From positions 124,001-188,000 of the forward strand of contig NZ_QGHC01000008.1 of assembly GCF_003148905.1 (NCBI RefSeq): a stretch of DNA of 64,000 bases, in the 5' to 3' direction. The stretch comes from Fulvimonas soli (GTDB lineage Bacteria > Pseudomonadota > Gammaproteobacteria > Xanthomonadales > Rhodanobacteraceae). The position numbers and the translations under genes are program-made. The notes below the pieces were generated by a model. The model saw only the letters and a list, made by a program, of their open reading frames with translations. It did not search any database and was not told the DNA's origin. How positions within the stretch are numbered: position 1 is the first letter of the stretch; each line of letters begins with the position of its first letter. Below are positions 35,715-43,338 of this stretch, piece by piece.

Positions 35715-35993
35715 TCAGCCGGCCGCCTTCTCCAGGCTCTTCTCCTTCCGCGGGGCCGCGCCGTCGCCCGCCGGGTAGTGGTACCAGGCCTCGTGGGGCG
35801 ACGACCGCTTGCACGCATGGCACTGCGTCCTGGCCCAGAAGTGGCCGCAGCCGGGGCAGCAGCCCGCGGTCCAGAACGTGTTCCAGCAGGTGCCGCAGCC
35901 GGCGCCCGGCTCCGACGGCGTGCAGACCCAGCGCGCGTCGGCGCCGGGTTCCCAGCGGCACAGGGGGCAGTGGATGCGAGGTTGCGGGTCCAT
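35715..35993 (-). CDS. Small cysteine-rich, zinc-ribbon-like protein
   Basis: A 92-residue protein with ten cysteines in four groups: IHCPLCRWEP, WVCTP, GAGCGTCWN..GCCPGCGHFW, and TQCHACKRSS. This spacing suggests two zinc-binding knuckles. The tail is charged (RKEKSLEKAAG). I do not recognise the family. The ATG at 35993 has GAGG upstream. Neighbours do not reveal a role. Confidence 0.7.
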   Translation of the reverse strand: MDPQPRIHCPLCRWEPGADARWVCTPSEPGAGCGTCWNTFWTAGCCPGCGHFWARTQCHACKRSSPHEAWYHYPAGDGAAPRKEKSLEKAAG

Positions 35994-36119
35994 GCGGAGC
36001 CTCGGAAGGATGCGCCAGCCGCCGATCATAGGGCGGATGCGCCGCGCCCGGAACGCCGCGCGCGGCCGGCGGTCGGCCGACGCATCGCGCCTCCCGCGGC
36101 CATCCGGCGAGGCGCGACG

Positions 36120-37952
36120 CTAGGCAGCGCCCCTGCGGCCCAGGTGCCGGCTGGCCTCGCGCGCCTCGCGCAGGCGGCGCGCGTGCGCGGCCAGCAGGTC
36201 GCCGCGGGTGAGGATGCCGACCATCCGGCCGTCGCCGCCGACCACCACCAGCCGGCCGACGTCCGCCTCGACCATGTGGTCGGCCGCCTCGCGCAGGCTG
36301 TGGTCCTCGCGCACCACCAGCGGCGGGCGGCGCAGCAGCGCGCCCACGCCGGCCGCCTCGTCCGCGCCGGCGGCCAGCAGGTCGCGGCGGGTCACCACGC
36401 CGAGCAGCCGCCCGGCCTCGTCCAGCACCGGGAAGCCCTGGTGGCGGTTGGCGGGGTTCTCCTGCGCCAGCCAGGCCCGCACCTCGCCCAGGCGCTGCGC
36501 CGCGCGCAGGCTGACCACCGTGCGGCTGCACGCCTCGCCCACGCTGATGCGCTCCAGGTGGTCGGCCGCGTACTCGGCCGGCACCCGCACGCCGCGGCGC
36601 GCGATCTTCTCGGTCATGATGGTGTGGCGCATCATCAGGCCCGACACCAGGTAGGCCGCCGCGCAGGCGGCCAGCAGCGGCAGCAGGCCGTGCGGCTGCT
36701 GGGTGGTCTCGAAGGCGAACACCACCGAGGTGAGGAAGGCGCGCGAGGCGCCGGCGAACATCGCCGCCATGCAGGCCAGCGCCGCCACGTGCGGGTCCAC
36801 CTGCAGCCACGGCGCCCAGCCCGCGCACGCCGCGCCGAGCACCCCGCCCAGCGCGCCGCCGACGGTGAACAGCGGCGCCAGCGTGCCGCCCGAGGTGCCG
36901 CTGCCCAGCGCCACCGACCACGACAGCAGCTTGAGCAGGCACAGCGCGGCCATCGAGCCCAGCGCCAGCTGCCCGCCGAGCACCGCGGCGATGTTGCCGT
37001 AGCCGACGCCGAGCGTGGCCGGCATCGCGTAGCCGACCGCGCCCACCGCCAGGCCGCCCAGCGCCGGCCACCACATCCAGTGGACCGGCAGCTTCTCGAA
37101 GGCGTCCTCGATCGCGTAGGTGAGCCGGGTGACGCCCACGCTGACCGCGCCGGTCAGCAGCCCCATGGCCGTATAGACGGCCAGGGCGAGCAGCGTCGGC
37201 GTGGCGACCGCGGGCATCGGGAACATCGGCTCGTTGCCTTCCAGCACGTAGCGCACGCCGGTGCCCAGCGCCGCCGCCAGCGCCACCGGGATCAGCGAGC
37301 GCGCGCGGCGCTCGAACAGCAGCAGCTCCAGCGCCAGCAGCACCGAGGAGACCGGCGCGGAGAACACCGCCGCCATGCCGGCCGCGGCGCCGGCCGCGAG
37401 CAGGACCTTGCGCTCGTCCGCGGTCACGTGCAGGGACTGCCCCAGCAGCGAGCCCAGTGCGCCGCCGGTGGCGATGATCGGGCCCTCCGCGCCGAACGGC
37501 CCGCCGGTGCCGATGGCGATCGCCGACGACACCGGCTTCAGCCAGGTCATGCGCGGCGGGATGCGGCTCTCGTTGAGCAGCACCTGCTCCATCGCCTCCG
37601 GGATGCCGTGGCCGCGGATCGCGCGCGAGCCCCAGCGCGCCATCGCGCCCACCACCAGGCCGCCGAGCGCCGGCACCACGATCACCCAGGCGCCCAGGTG
37701 GTGGCCCTCCGGGCTGCCGAAGGCCGTGCTCCAGCGCCCGTGGAACGCCAGGTTGGTCACCAGCCCGATCAGCGCGGTGAGCAGGCGCGCCACCAGCGCC
37801 ACCAGCGCGCCCAGCGCCAGCGCCAGCGCGGCGATCCACACCACGCGCCAGGACAGCGGGCGGAACTGCCGCGGCATGTGCGCGGCGGCGAGCGCGGGGT
37901 CCAGCGAGGGCGCAAGCGGGAGCGCCGCACGCGAGTGCGGTTCGTTCGTCAT
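36120..37952 (-). CDS. ClC-family chloride channel/transporter with CBS domains
   Basis: A 610-residue membrane protein. The ClC core (about residues 30-450) shows variant signature loops: GHGIPE near 115, GPFGAEGP near 150 with the gating Glu kept, and GSGTSGGTLAP near 350. The C-terminal region (about 460-600) is a CBS pair, seen in GFPVLDEAGRLLGVVTRRDLL and RLVVVGGDGRMVGILTRGDLL, which may sense nucleotides. The GHGIPE loop has His in place of the Ser that coordinates chloride in GSGIP of exchangers. That may change ion preference, as in some ClC subfamilies. Confidence 0.92.
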   Translation of the reverse strand: MTNEPHSRAALPLAPSLDPALAAAHMPRQFRPLSWRVVWIAALALALGALVALVARLLTALIGLVTNLAFHGRWSTAFGSPEGHHLGAWVIVVPALGGLVVGAMARWGSRAIRGHGIPEAMEQVLLNESRIPPRMTWLKPVSSAIAIGTGGPFGAEGPIIATGGALGSLLGQSLHVTADERKVLLAAGAAAGMAAVFSAPVSSVLLALELLLFERRARSLIPVALAAALGTGVRYVLEGNEPMFPMPAVATPTLLALAVYTAMGLLTGAVSVGVTRLTYAIEDAFEKLPVHWMWWPALGGLAVGAVGYAMPATLGVGYGNIAAVLGGQLALGSMAALCLLKLLSWSVALGSGTSGGTLAPLFTVGGALGGVLGAACAGWAPWLQVDPHVAALACMAAMFAGASRAFLTSVVFAFETTQQPHGLLPLLAACAAAYLVSGLMMRHTIMTEKIARRGVRVPAEYAADHLERISVGEACSRTVVSLRAAQRLGEVRAWLAQENPANRHQGFPVLDEAGRLLGVVTRRDLLAAGADEAAGVGALLRRPPLVVREDHSLREAADHMVEADVGRLVVVGGDGRMVGILTRGDLLAAHARRLREAREASRHLGRRGAA

Positions 37953-38087
37953 GGCGGGAAACCTCGGAAAAGGCGGTCGGCCGGAAAGCCGGGCAAGGTT
38001 ACGTGGATGCGCGGGCGATAGCTGGCTGGAAAATGAACGCCTGCCGCGCCGCCCGCGCGCTGGCGGCGGCCCATCCGCGCCGCCTGC

Positions 38088-39683
38088 CTAGGGCTGCGGC
38101 GCGTCCGGCGCGGTTCCCTGCGCCCCGCCCGGCGGCGCCCGCAGGCCCTGCCACCAGCGCAGCGCCCGCCGCAGCCACGCGCCCAGCGGGTCCGGGTTCC
38201 ACACGAAGGTCGCCACGCTCTGCGCCGGCAGCAGGTACTCGAAGCCCGCCCGGTCCAGCCTGACCGAGATGCGGCGCGCCTCCGCGTGGCCGTTCACCGC
38301 CACCAGGATCACCGACCCGTCGGCGGGATCGAGGAAGGCCACGTTGTTGAGCTCCTTGTCGGTCTCGCTGGAGCCCACCCGCACGGCGCCGGGCGGGACG
38401 AAGCGGCTGAAGTGGGCGAAGGCGTAGTACTCGTCGTTGCGGCTCACCTCGCCGGTGCGCGAGTCGATGGTGACCAGGCCCTTGCACAGGTCGCAGCCGC
38501 CGAAGTGCGGGCCGTGCTGCTCGTCGAGCGCCAGGTTCCAGTACACCACGCCGCGCGCCCAGTGCCGGATGCCGGCGAGCAGCAGGTCGCGCGCGAACCA
38601 CATCAGCTCGCCGTGCCGGGCGGACTCCCAGTCGCCGCCCGAGCACTCGGTGATGTAGACGTCCTTCCGGGGATGGACGCGATGGACGTCGCTCTGCACG
38701 GACGGCGTGCCGCGGTAGCAGTGCCAGGCCACGCCGTCGACGTAGCGCGCGGCGTCGGGGTCGGCCAGCACGTCCAGGGGCTGGTTCGGCTCGTCCCAGT
38801 TGTGGTCCCACTCGAGGATGAGCGTCCGGGGCGAGCGGCGCGCCAGCGCCGGGCCGAGATACTGCCCGATCAGGCGCGCCCGCGTGACGGCGGACATTTC
38901 CGTGCCCGGGTAGGTCACCGGCACGAAGTTCGGCTCGTTCTGCAGCGTCAGCGCGAAGATCGGGATGCCGTACCCGCGGTAGGCGTCGACGTACTTGACG
39001 AGGTAGTCCGCATACGCGCTCTCGTACTCCTCCAGCAGTTCGCCGCCGATCAGGTTGGCGCTGGTCTTCATCCACGCCGGCGGGCTCCACGACGACGCGA
39101 CGATGCGCAGCTGCGGGTTGACCGACAGCGCCTCGCGCACCGCCGGGATGACGTCGCGCGTGTTCGGCGCGATGTTGAAATGCGCCAGCGCCGGATCGGT
39201 CTGCCCGGCGGGCAGGTCGTCCAGCGTGTACGGCTGCAGCGAGAAGTCCGACGCCCCGATGGTCAGGCGCAGCATGTTGAGGTGGAGGCCGGGCGGCGGG
39301 CCGAACAGCTCCTGCAGCAAGGCGCCGCGCTGCCGGTCGTCCAGCCGGTTGCGGAGCAGCCACGCCGACGAGTCGGTCAGCGCGGCGCCGAAGCCGACGA
39401 TGGACTGGTAGGTCTGGTGGACGTCGACGACCACGTCGTCCGGCAGCGGCTCGCGCTCGGCCATCGGGACGTCGGGCTGCCGCGCCAGGCGCAGCCGGCG
39501 ATCCGCCGTGCTCAGCCACAGCTGGACGGCGGGCAACGCCGGCCGCGGCGCCGGGGAAGCCCTGGATGCCGCCTCGGCGGACTGCCCGCGCCGCGCCACG
39601 TCCAGGGAGGCCAGGGCCAGGAAGGTGATCAGGGCGATGGAGGCCAGCGCCACCCATCCGGACACGCCCTTGCGCTCATCCAT
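38088..39683 (-). CDS. Glycoside hydrolase family 30 protein
   Basis: A 531-residue retaining glycosidase of the O-glycosyl hydrolase family 30 (glucosylceramidase-like). The N-terminus has one hydrophobic segment (VALASIALITFLALASL), so it is secreted or membrane-anchored. The acid/base Glu is in TLQNEPNF near residue 249 and the nucleophile Glu in ITECSGG near residue 345. Other family segments are QSIVGFGAALTDSSAWLL and SSWSPPAWMKT. The C-terminal beta domain contains NGHAEARRISVRL. The start at MDERK (39683) was preferred to a GTG at 39704. The substrate is unknown. Confidence 0.9.
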   Translation of the reverse strand: MDERKGVSGWVALASIALITFLALASLDVARRGQSAEAASRASPAPRPALPAVQLWLSTADRRLRLARQPDVPMAEREPLPDDVVVDVHQTYQSIVGFGAALTDSSAWLLRNRLDDRQRGALLQELFGPPPGLHLNMLRLTIGASDFSLQPYTLDDLPAGQTDPALAHFNIAPNTRDVIPAVREALSVNPQLRIVASSWSPPAWMKTSANLIGGELLEEYESAYADYLVKYVDAYRGYGIPIFALTLQNEPNFVPVTYPGTEMSAVTRARLIGQYLGPALARRSPRTLILEWDHNWDEPNQPLDVLADPDAARYVDGVAWHCYRGTPSVQSDVHRVHPRKDVYITECSGGDWESARHGELMWFARDLLLAGIRHWARGVVYWNLALDEQHGPHFGGCDLCKGLVTIDSRTGEVSRNDEYYAFAHFSRFVPPGAVRVGSSETDKELNNVAFLDPADGSVILVAVNGHAEARRISVRLDRAGFEYLLPAQSVATFVWNPDPLGAWLRRALRWWQGLRAPPGGAQGTAPDAPQP

Positions 39684-39882
39684 GGTGCGCGCGCGACCCT
39701 GCACGCACGTTGCAGCTCACTTGCGACCACCTCACGTCCATGGACCCCCTGGCTTTGGCATGGCAGGCCCGTGAAGAGTGCAGCGAAACGGAGCCGGCGT
39801 CGACCCGCACGGGCCGGGCGCGGCAAGGTCCGCCGCCGATCCGTGAACGGCATCAGGCGGGCGGCCCCCGGAACGGGCGGGA

Positions 39883-40542
39883 TCAGGCCTTCCGCGCCAG
39901 CCGGTAGGCCGCCGTGGCCAATGCGCTCACGCCCTCGGCGGCGAACCCCGGCTGCTGCGCCAGGATCTCGCGGCGCGCCAGCGTCGCCACGTCCCAGTCG
40001 CGGCCGAACAGCGCGCGCACCTCGTCCTCCGGTACGGAAAACGGCGGGCCCGCCTTCTCGTGCTGCGGGTATTCCAGCGCGACCAGCAGGCCGCGGCAGC
40101 CGGCGGGGAGCCGCGCATACGGCTCGCGCGCATAGCGCCGGCGCAGCGGCGGCGGCAGCGCGATCAGCGCGGCGCGGTCGTACACCGCGGCGCAATCGGC
40201 CAGCGCCTCCGCGTCGAGGTCGAACACGTCGCCGCAGACCAGCTCGATGTCGCCGGCGCGGAAGTGGCGGCCGTGGCGCGACACGCGCTCCTCCGGCGCC
40301 AGCCCGTGCTCGGCGAAGAACTGCCGCACCGCCAGCGGCGACAGCTCCACGCCCAGCACGCGGTGCCCCTGCGCGGCCAGCCAGGCCAGGTCCAGCGACT
40401 TGCCCGCCAGCGGCACGAACACCCGGCTGCCGCGCGGCAATCCCAGCGCCGGCCAGAACTCGCGCAGCAGCGGCGTCACGCCGTCCTGGTGGAAGCCGAT
40501 GCGCCCTTCGCGCCAGCGCCGGTGCCAGAACTCGGGGTCCAA
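39883..40542 (-). CDS. tpm: Thiopurine S-methyltransferase
   Basis: A 219-residue SAM-dependent methyltransferase. It starts [26 protein letters not shown] and has the SAM site [27 protein letters not shown], then VCGDVFDLD. All are hallmarks of bacterial thiopurine/tellurite methyltransferases. The start codon is TTG with AGGAG 8 bases upstream, because no ATG precedes the conserved N-terminus. It is transcribed in the same direction as the GH30 gene but separated by about 200 bp. Confidence 0.93.
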   Translation of the reverse strand: MDPEFWHRRWREGRIGFHQDGVTPLLREFWPALGLPRGSRVFVPLAGKSLDLAWLAAQGHRVLGVELSPLAVRQFFAEHGLAPEERVSRHGRHFRAGDIELVCGDVFDLDAEALADCAAVYDRAALIALPPPLRRRYAREPYARLPAGCRGLLVALEYPQHEKAGPPFSVPEDEVRALFGRDWDVATLARREILAQQPGFAAEGVSALATAAYRLARKA

Positions 40543-40596
40543 GGCGGGTCTCCTGAGGGCGGGCGGAGGATGCCCGGATGCCGGACGACGCCGGGC

Positions 40597-41112
40597 CTAG
40601 AGCTTGTCCGCTCCCCTGCGCAGCCACAGGTCGACCAGTGCCTTCTCGTAGCGCAGGGAATCCTGGTCGATGGGCGAGCTGCTGCTGAGAAAGGCCGCGT
40701 CGCGCAGCGTGCGGTGCCCCGAACGCAGCACCTTGCCGTCGGCACCGTACAGGGTGAAGTCCAGGTCGATGCGCGGCGGATAGACGTCCCGGATGATGCG
40801 CACGTCGTCGAAGTCGGGGCCGCGCCAGCGTTCGTACTCGCCCGCCCGGTCCACGTCGGTCACCACGATGTCCAGCCGCTGGCCCGGCGCCAGAATGCGT
40901 GCGGCGCGCTGGGCGATGTAGACCCGGAGCGGTTCCAGGTAGGCGTCGGGCCGGATCACGTGCACCCCGGAGCTGCGCTTCGCCTCGGTGAAGTTCTGCG
41001 GGTCCCTGTAGCCGACGCTGACGTTGTCCGGCAGTGTCGTCGCGCTTGCGATCAGGCAGGCGAGGAACAGGCCGACGAGGCACAACGGGCGGAATGATGC
41101 GGGGCATCGCAT
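40597..41112 (-). CDS. DUF3016-type exported protein
   Basis: A 171-residue protein with a signal peptide (about 1-24, LVGLFLACLIASA). The body reads VSVGYRDPQNFTEAKRSSG, QRLDIVVTDVDRAGEYE and DVRIIRDVYPPRIDLDFTLYGADG, matching what I know as DUF3016, of unknown function. The ATG at 41112 has GGGAG upstream. The region just upstream holds nested inverted repeats. Confidence 0.83.
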   Translation of the reverse strand: MRCPASFRPLCLVGLFLACLIASATTLPDNVSVGYRDPQNFTEAKRSSGVHVIRPDAYLEPLRVYIAQRAARILAPGQRLDIVVTDVDRAGEYERWRGPDFDDVRIIRDVYPPRIDLDFTLYGADGKVLRSGHRTLRDAAFLSSSSPIDQDSLRYEKALVDLWLRRGADKL

Positions 41113-41121
41113 GGCGGCTCT

Positions 41122-41200
41122 CCCGGAACGGACTGGGCGGACAGAGCTTAAGGACGTATCGCAAGGGCGATTTTGAAAGCCACTATACGTCCGTTCCGGG
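41122..41200. promoter_or_regulatory. Nested inverted repeats upstream of the DUF3016 gene
   Basis: CCCGGAACGGAC at 41122-41133 is perfectly inverted at 41189-41200. Inside it, GGACGTAT at 41152-41159 is inverted at 41185-41192. The nested arms start only 10 bases from the start codon and could fold in the mRNA leader or bind a regulator. The role is unknown. Confidence 0.4.
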
Positions 41201-41285
41201 TAGAAGCGTTCCGCACAGGGGCGATGGAATCGCCCGGTCCTCCCGGACCGTCGAACGAAGCGGCCTCCGGAGCCGCTCTTTGACG

Positions 41286-41804
41286 CTACATCTGCTCCAT
41301 CGGCAGCACGCGCCGGCGGGCGCGCTCGCGCAGCGAGCACTCGCGCAAGGTGTCGGCCATCGCCTCCAGGCCGGGGATGCCGAACAGATCGACCACCGGC
41401 ATCTCCGCATCCGAGGAATGCAGCCGCACCCGGCAAAGCCCCAGCAGGCGCATGCCCAGCGGCTTGAGGATGTCGAAGTGGTCCACGCGGAACAGCTCCA
41501 CGTTGTCCTGCGCCTTGGAGAACAGGCCGCGCTCGACCCGCACCCGCTGGGTGGTGATGGTGAAGGTCAGGCTCAGGCTGCGCAGCCAGAAGACGAGCCA
41601 GGCGATGCCGAGCGTGCAGACGGACAGCACGAGCTGACCGAAGCTGTAGACCGCCTTCGGATGGCCGGTGAACAGGGTCTGCTCCACGCTGGCCTCGTGC
41701 GCCGCGACGTAGGCATCGAGGTCCGTGCCGCAGTAGCGGCACTTGCGGGCCGCCGCCTGGATCAGCTCGGCGCAGGCCGGGCAACGCTTCATCGGGTCGT
41801 TCAT
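41286..41804 (-). CDS. Zinc-ribbon and bacterial PH-domain protein
   Basis: A 172-residue protein. The N-terminus carries a zinc ribbon, MKRCPACAELIQAAARKCRYCGTD (residues 5-28). Two adjoining hydrophobic stretches follow near 55-80 (LVLSVCTLGIAWLVFWL), then a bPH_2-type domain (LTFTITTQRVRVERGLFSKAQDNVELFRVDHFD). Its function is unknown; such proteins are membrane-associated. The ATG at 41804 was chosen because GAGGGGAACC precedes it and the zinc ribbon begins here. Confidence 0.82.
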   Translation of the reverse strand: MNDPMKRCPACAELIQAAARKCRYCGTDLDAYVAAHEASVEQTLFTGHPKAVYSFGQLVLSVCTLGIAWLVFWLRSLSLTFTITTQRVRVERGLFSKAQDNVELFRVDHFDILKPLGMRLLGLCRVRLHSSDAEMPVVDLFGIPGLEAMADTLRECSLRERARRRVLPMEQM

Positions 41805-41903
41805 GGCCTTGGTTCCCCTCGGCGTGTCGGATGCCGCAGGATGCGGGTTCCGGCCGAGGCAAATCAAGGATCGGAAAGTGCGCCTGCCCCCTCCGCAAGC
41901 AAA

Positions 41904-41933
41904 CGAAAAGGCGGCATCGCTGCCGCCTTTTCG
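41904..41933. terminator. Bidirectional rho-independent terminator
   Basis: CGAAAAGGCGGCA / TGCCGCCTTTTCG form a perfect 13-bp stem with a TCGC loop. A-rich and T-rich flanks allow it to work in both directions. On the minus strand it lies 27 bases after the nrdJb stop. Confidence 0.85.
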
Positions 41934-41959
41934 TCAACGTCCGGCGTGCATGGCCGCCC

Positions 41960-42697
41960 TCAGCCGCACTTGCTGTATCCGCAGTTGAGGCAGGTCTGGC
42001 AGCCGTCCATCAGCACCAGCGCCTGGGTGTTGCACTTGGCGCACAGGGTGGCGCCGGGCGGGAAGCCGCCGGCGCTGGCCTCGCCCTTGGCCGGCTCGGC
42101 GGCGGCCTCGGCCTTCCGGCCGCCGGCGGCCTGCTCGTAGGCGGCGCGCTTCTCGGCGATCAGCCGGCGGGTGGCCTCGTCCATCTCCGGGTCGTGGATC
42201 AGACCGATGTTCTTCATGTGCTGCTCGATCACCGCGCCGATCTCGGCGACGATGCTGGGCATGTAGACACCGCCGGCCTTGAAGTAGCCGCCGCGCGGGT
42301 CGAACACCGCCTTCATCTCCTCCACCAGGAAGGTGACGTCGCCGCCCTTGCGGAACACGGCGGAGATGATGCGGGTGAGCGCCACGATCCACTGGAAGTG
42401 GTCCATGTTCTTCGAGTTGATGAAGATCTCGAAGGGGCGGCGCTGCTCGTAGGGGGTGCCGGCGTTGAGCACGATGTCGTTGATGGTGACGTACAGCGCA
42501 TGCTCGAACAGCGGCGACTTGATCTTGAAGGTGGAGCCGACGAGCTGCTCGGGGCGCTCCAGGCTCTCGTGCATCTGGATCACTTCCGCCTTGGGCGCCT
42601 CCTTCTTCTCGGCGCTGGGGGCGGCGGCCGGCGCGGCCTTGTCCTCGGGCTTGACCACTTCGTAGCCCTTGATCTTCTTCTCGATCTTGATCGCCAT
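41960..42697 (-). CDS. nrdJb: NrdJb, C-terminal subunit of class II ribonucleotide reductase
   Basis: A 245-residue protein. It has a conserved central TSCPD-type domain at about 40-170: KIKSPLFEHALYVTINDIV, RRPFEIFINSKNMDHFQWIVALTRIISAVFRKGGD. The C-terminal zinc-ribbon or redox tail has six Cys in three pairs (LCAKCNT, GCQTCLNCGYSKC). It supplies the part missing from the NrdJa gene upstream, as in the split NrdJa/NrdJb of Pseudomonas. Both are needed for ribonucleotide reduction with adenosylcobalamin. GAGGAAGC precedes the start. A strong terminator lies between it and the histone-like gene, so it may have its own promoter. Confidence 0.88.
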   Translation of the reverse strand: MAIKIEKKIKGYEVVKPEDKAAPAAAPSAEKKEAPKAEVIQMHESLERPEQLVGSTFKIKSPLFEHALYVTINDIVLNAGTPYEQRRPFEIFINSKNMDHFQWIVALTRIISAVFRKGGDVTFLVEEMKAVFDPRGGYFKAGGVYMPSIVAEIGAVIEQHMKNIGLIHDPEMDEATRRLIAEKRAAYEQAAGGRKAEAAAEPAKGEASAGGFPPGATLCAKCNTQALVLMDGCQTCLNCGYSKCG

Positions 42698-42742
42698 GGG
42701 ATTGCTTCCTCGAAAACGTCTATATGGCGGCGCGCGCGGCGG

Positions 42743-42780
42743 AAAAAAACGTCCGGCCCGGCGCGTGGCCGGGCCGGACG
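42743..42780 (-). terminator. Rho-independent terminator after the histone-like gene
   Basis: On the minus strand CGTCCGGCCC..GGGCCGGACG forms a 10-bp stem, extendable inwards, followed by seven T residues (the A run at 42743-42749). It begins 11 bases after the histone-like stop and precedes nrdJb. Confidence 0.85.
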
Positions 42781-42790
42781 CGGTGGGCGC

Positions 42791-43273
42791 TTACTTCTTC
42801 TTGCGGGCGGCCTTCTTGGCGGCGGGCTTGCGCGCCGCCTTGGCGGTCGCCCTTTTGGCAGTGGACCTCTTGGCCGCCTTGGCGGCCTTCTTCACGGCGG
42901 CCTTCTTGGCCGTCTTCTTGGGAGCGGCCTTCTTGGCGGCCGTCTTCTTGCTGCTGACCTTCTTCGCTGCCTTCTTGACCGCCTTCTTCGCGGCCTTCTT
43001 GGCAACCTTCTTCGCGGCGGCCTTCTTCACGGCCTTCTTCGCCGTCTTCTTGGCCGCGGCCTTCTTCACCGCCTTCTTCGCGGTCTTCTTGGCGGCGGCC
43101 TTCTTCGGAGCCGCCTTCTTGGCCGCCTTCTTCGCGGCCGGCTTCCTGGCGGCCTTCTTCGCCGCCTTCCTGGCCGGCGCGGGCGCGGCCGGCGTCGCCG
43201 CCGGAGCGGCCGGCGCCTCGGCGGCGACCGGGGCAGGACTGTCTTTCACTTCGACTTCGGTATCGATGGACAT
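42791..43273 (-). CDS. Histone H1-like Lys/Ala-rich DNA-binding protein
   Basis: A 160-residue protein. Residues 1-35 are acidic to neutral and Ala/Pro-rich (MSIDTEVEVKDSPAPVAAEAP). From about 36 to the end it is nearly all Lys, Ala, Arg, Thr and Pro in KKAA/KKTA-type repeats, like the C-terminal tail of eukaryotic histone H1 and bacterial AlgP/Hc1-like proteins. It should bind DNA without sequence preference. The repetitive DNA (GCCTTCTTGGC units) is prone to length change. It lies between nrdJa (65 bp upstream) and nrdJb. Confidence 0.85.
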   Translation of the reverse strand: MSIDTEVEVKDSPAPVAAEAPAAPAATPAAPAPARKAAKKAARKPAAKKAAKKAAPKKAAAKKTAKKAVKKAAAKKTAKKAVKKAAAKKVAKKAAKKAVKKAAKKVSSKKTAAKKAAPKKTAKKAAVKKAAKAAKRSTAKRATAKAARKPAAKKAARKKK

Positions 43274-43338
43274 GCTGGGGTTCCCCTCCGACGTTGTTTT
43301 CGTACGTACGATTTCAGCCGTCGGCCGCTGCGGCGCGT

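Noticed and set aside
35569-37839. Minus-strand 756-codon frame overlapping the ClC gene
   Set aside because: It is an out-of-phase shadow of the ClC gene, Arg/Gly-rich, with no domain except the short GGDEF scrap, which lies in a different segment.
42800-43200. CRISPR-like array from the repeated GCCTTCTTGGC units
   Set aside because: The units are codon repeats of a Lys/Ala protein with no spacers of constant length and no cas genes nearby.
42791-43273. Histone-like gene as a simple tandem DNA repeat without coding role
   Set aside because: It has a clean start, a plausible acidic N-terminus, consistent Lys/Ala codon pattern in one frame, and a strong terminator right after the stop.
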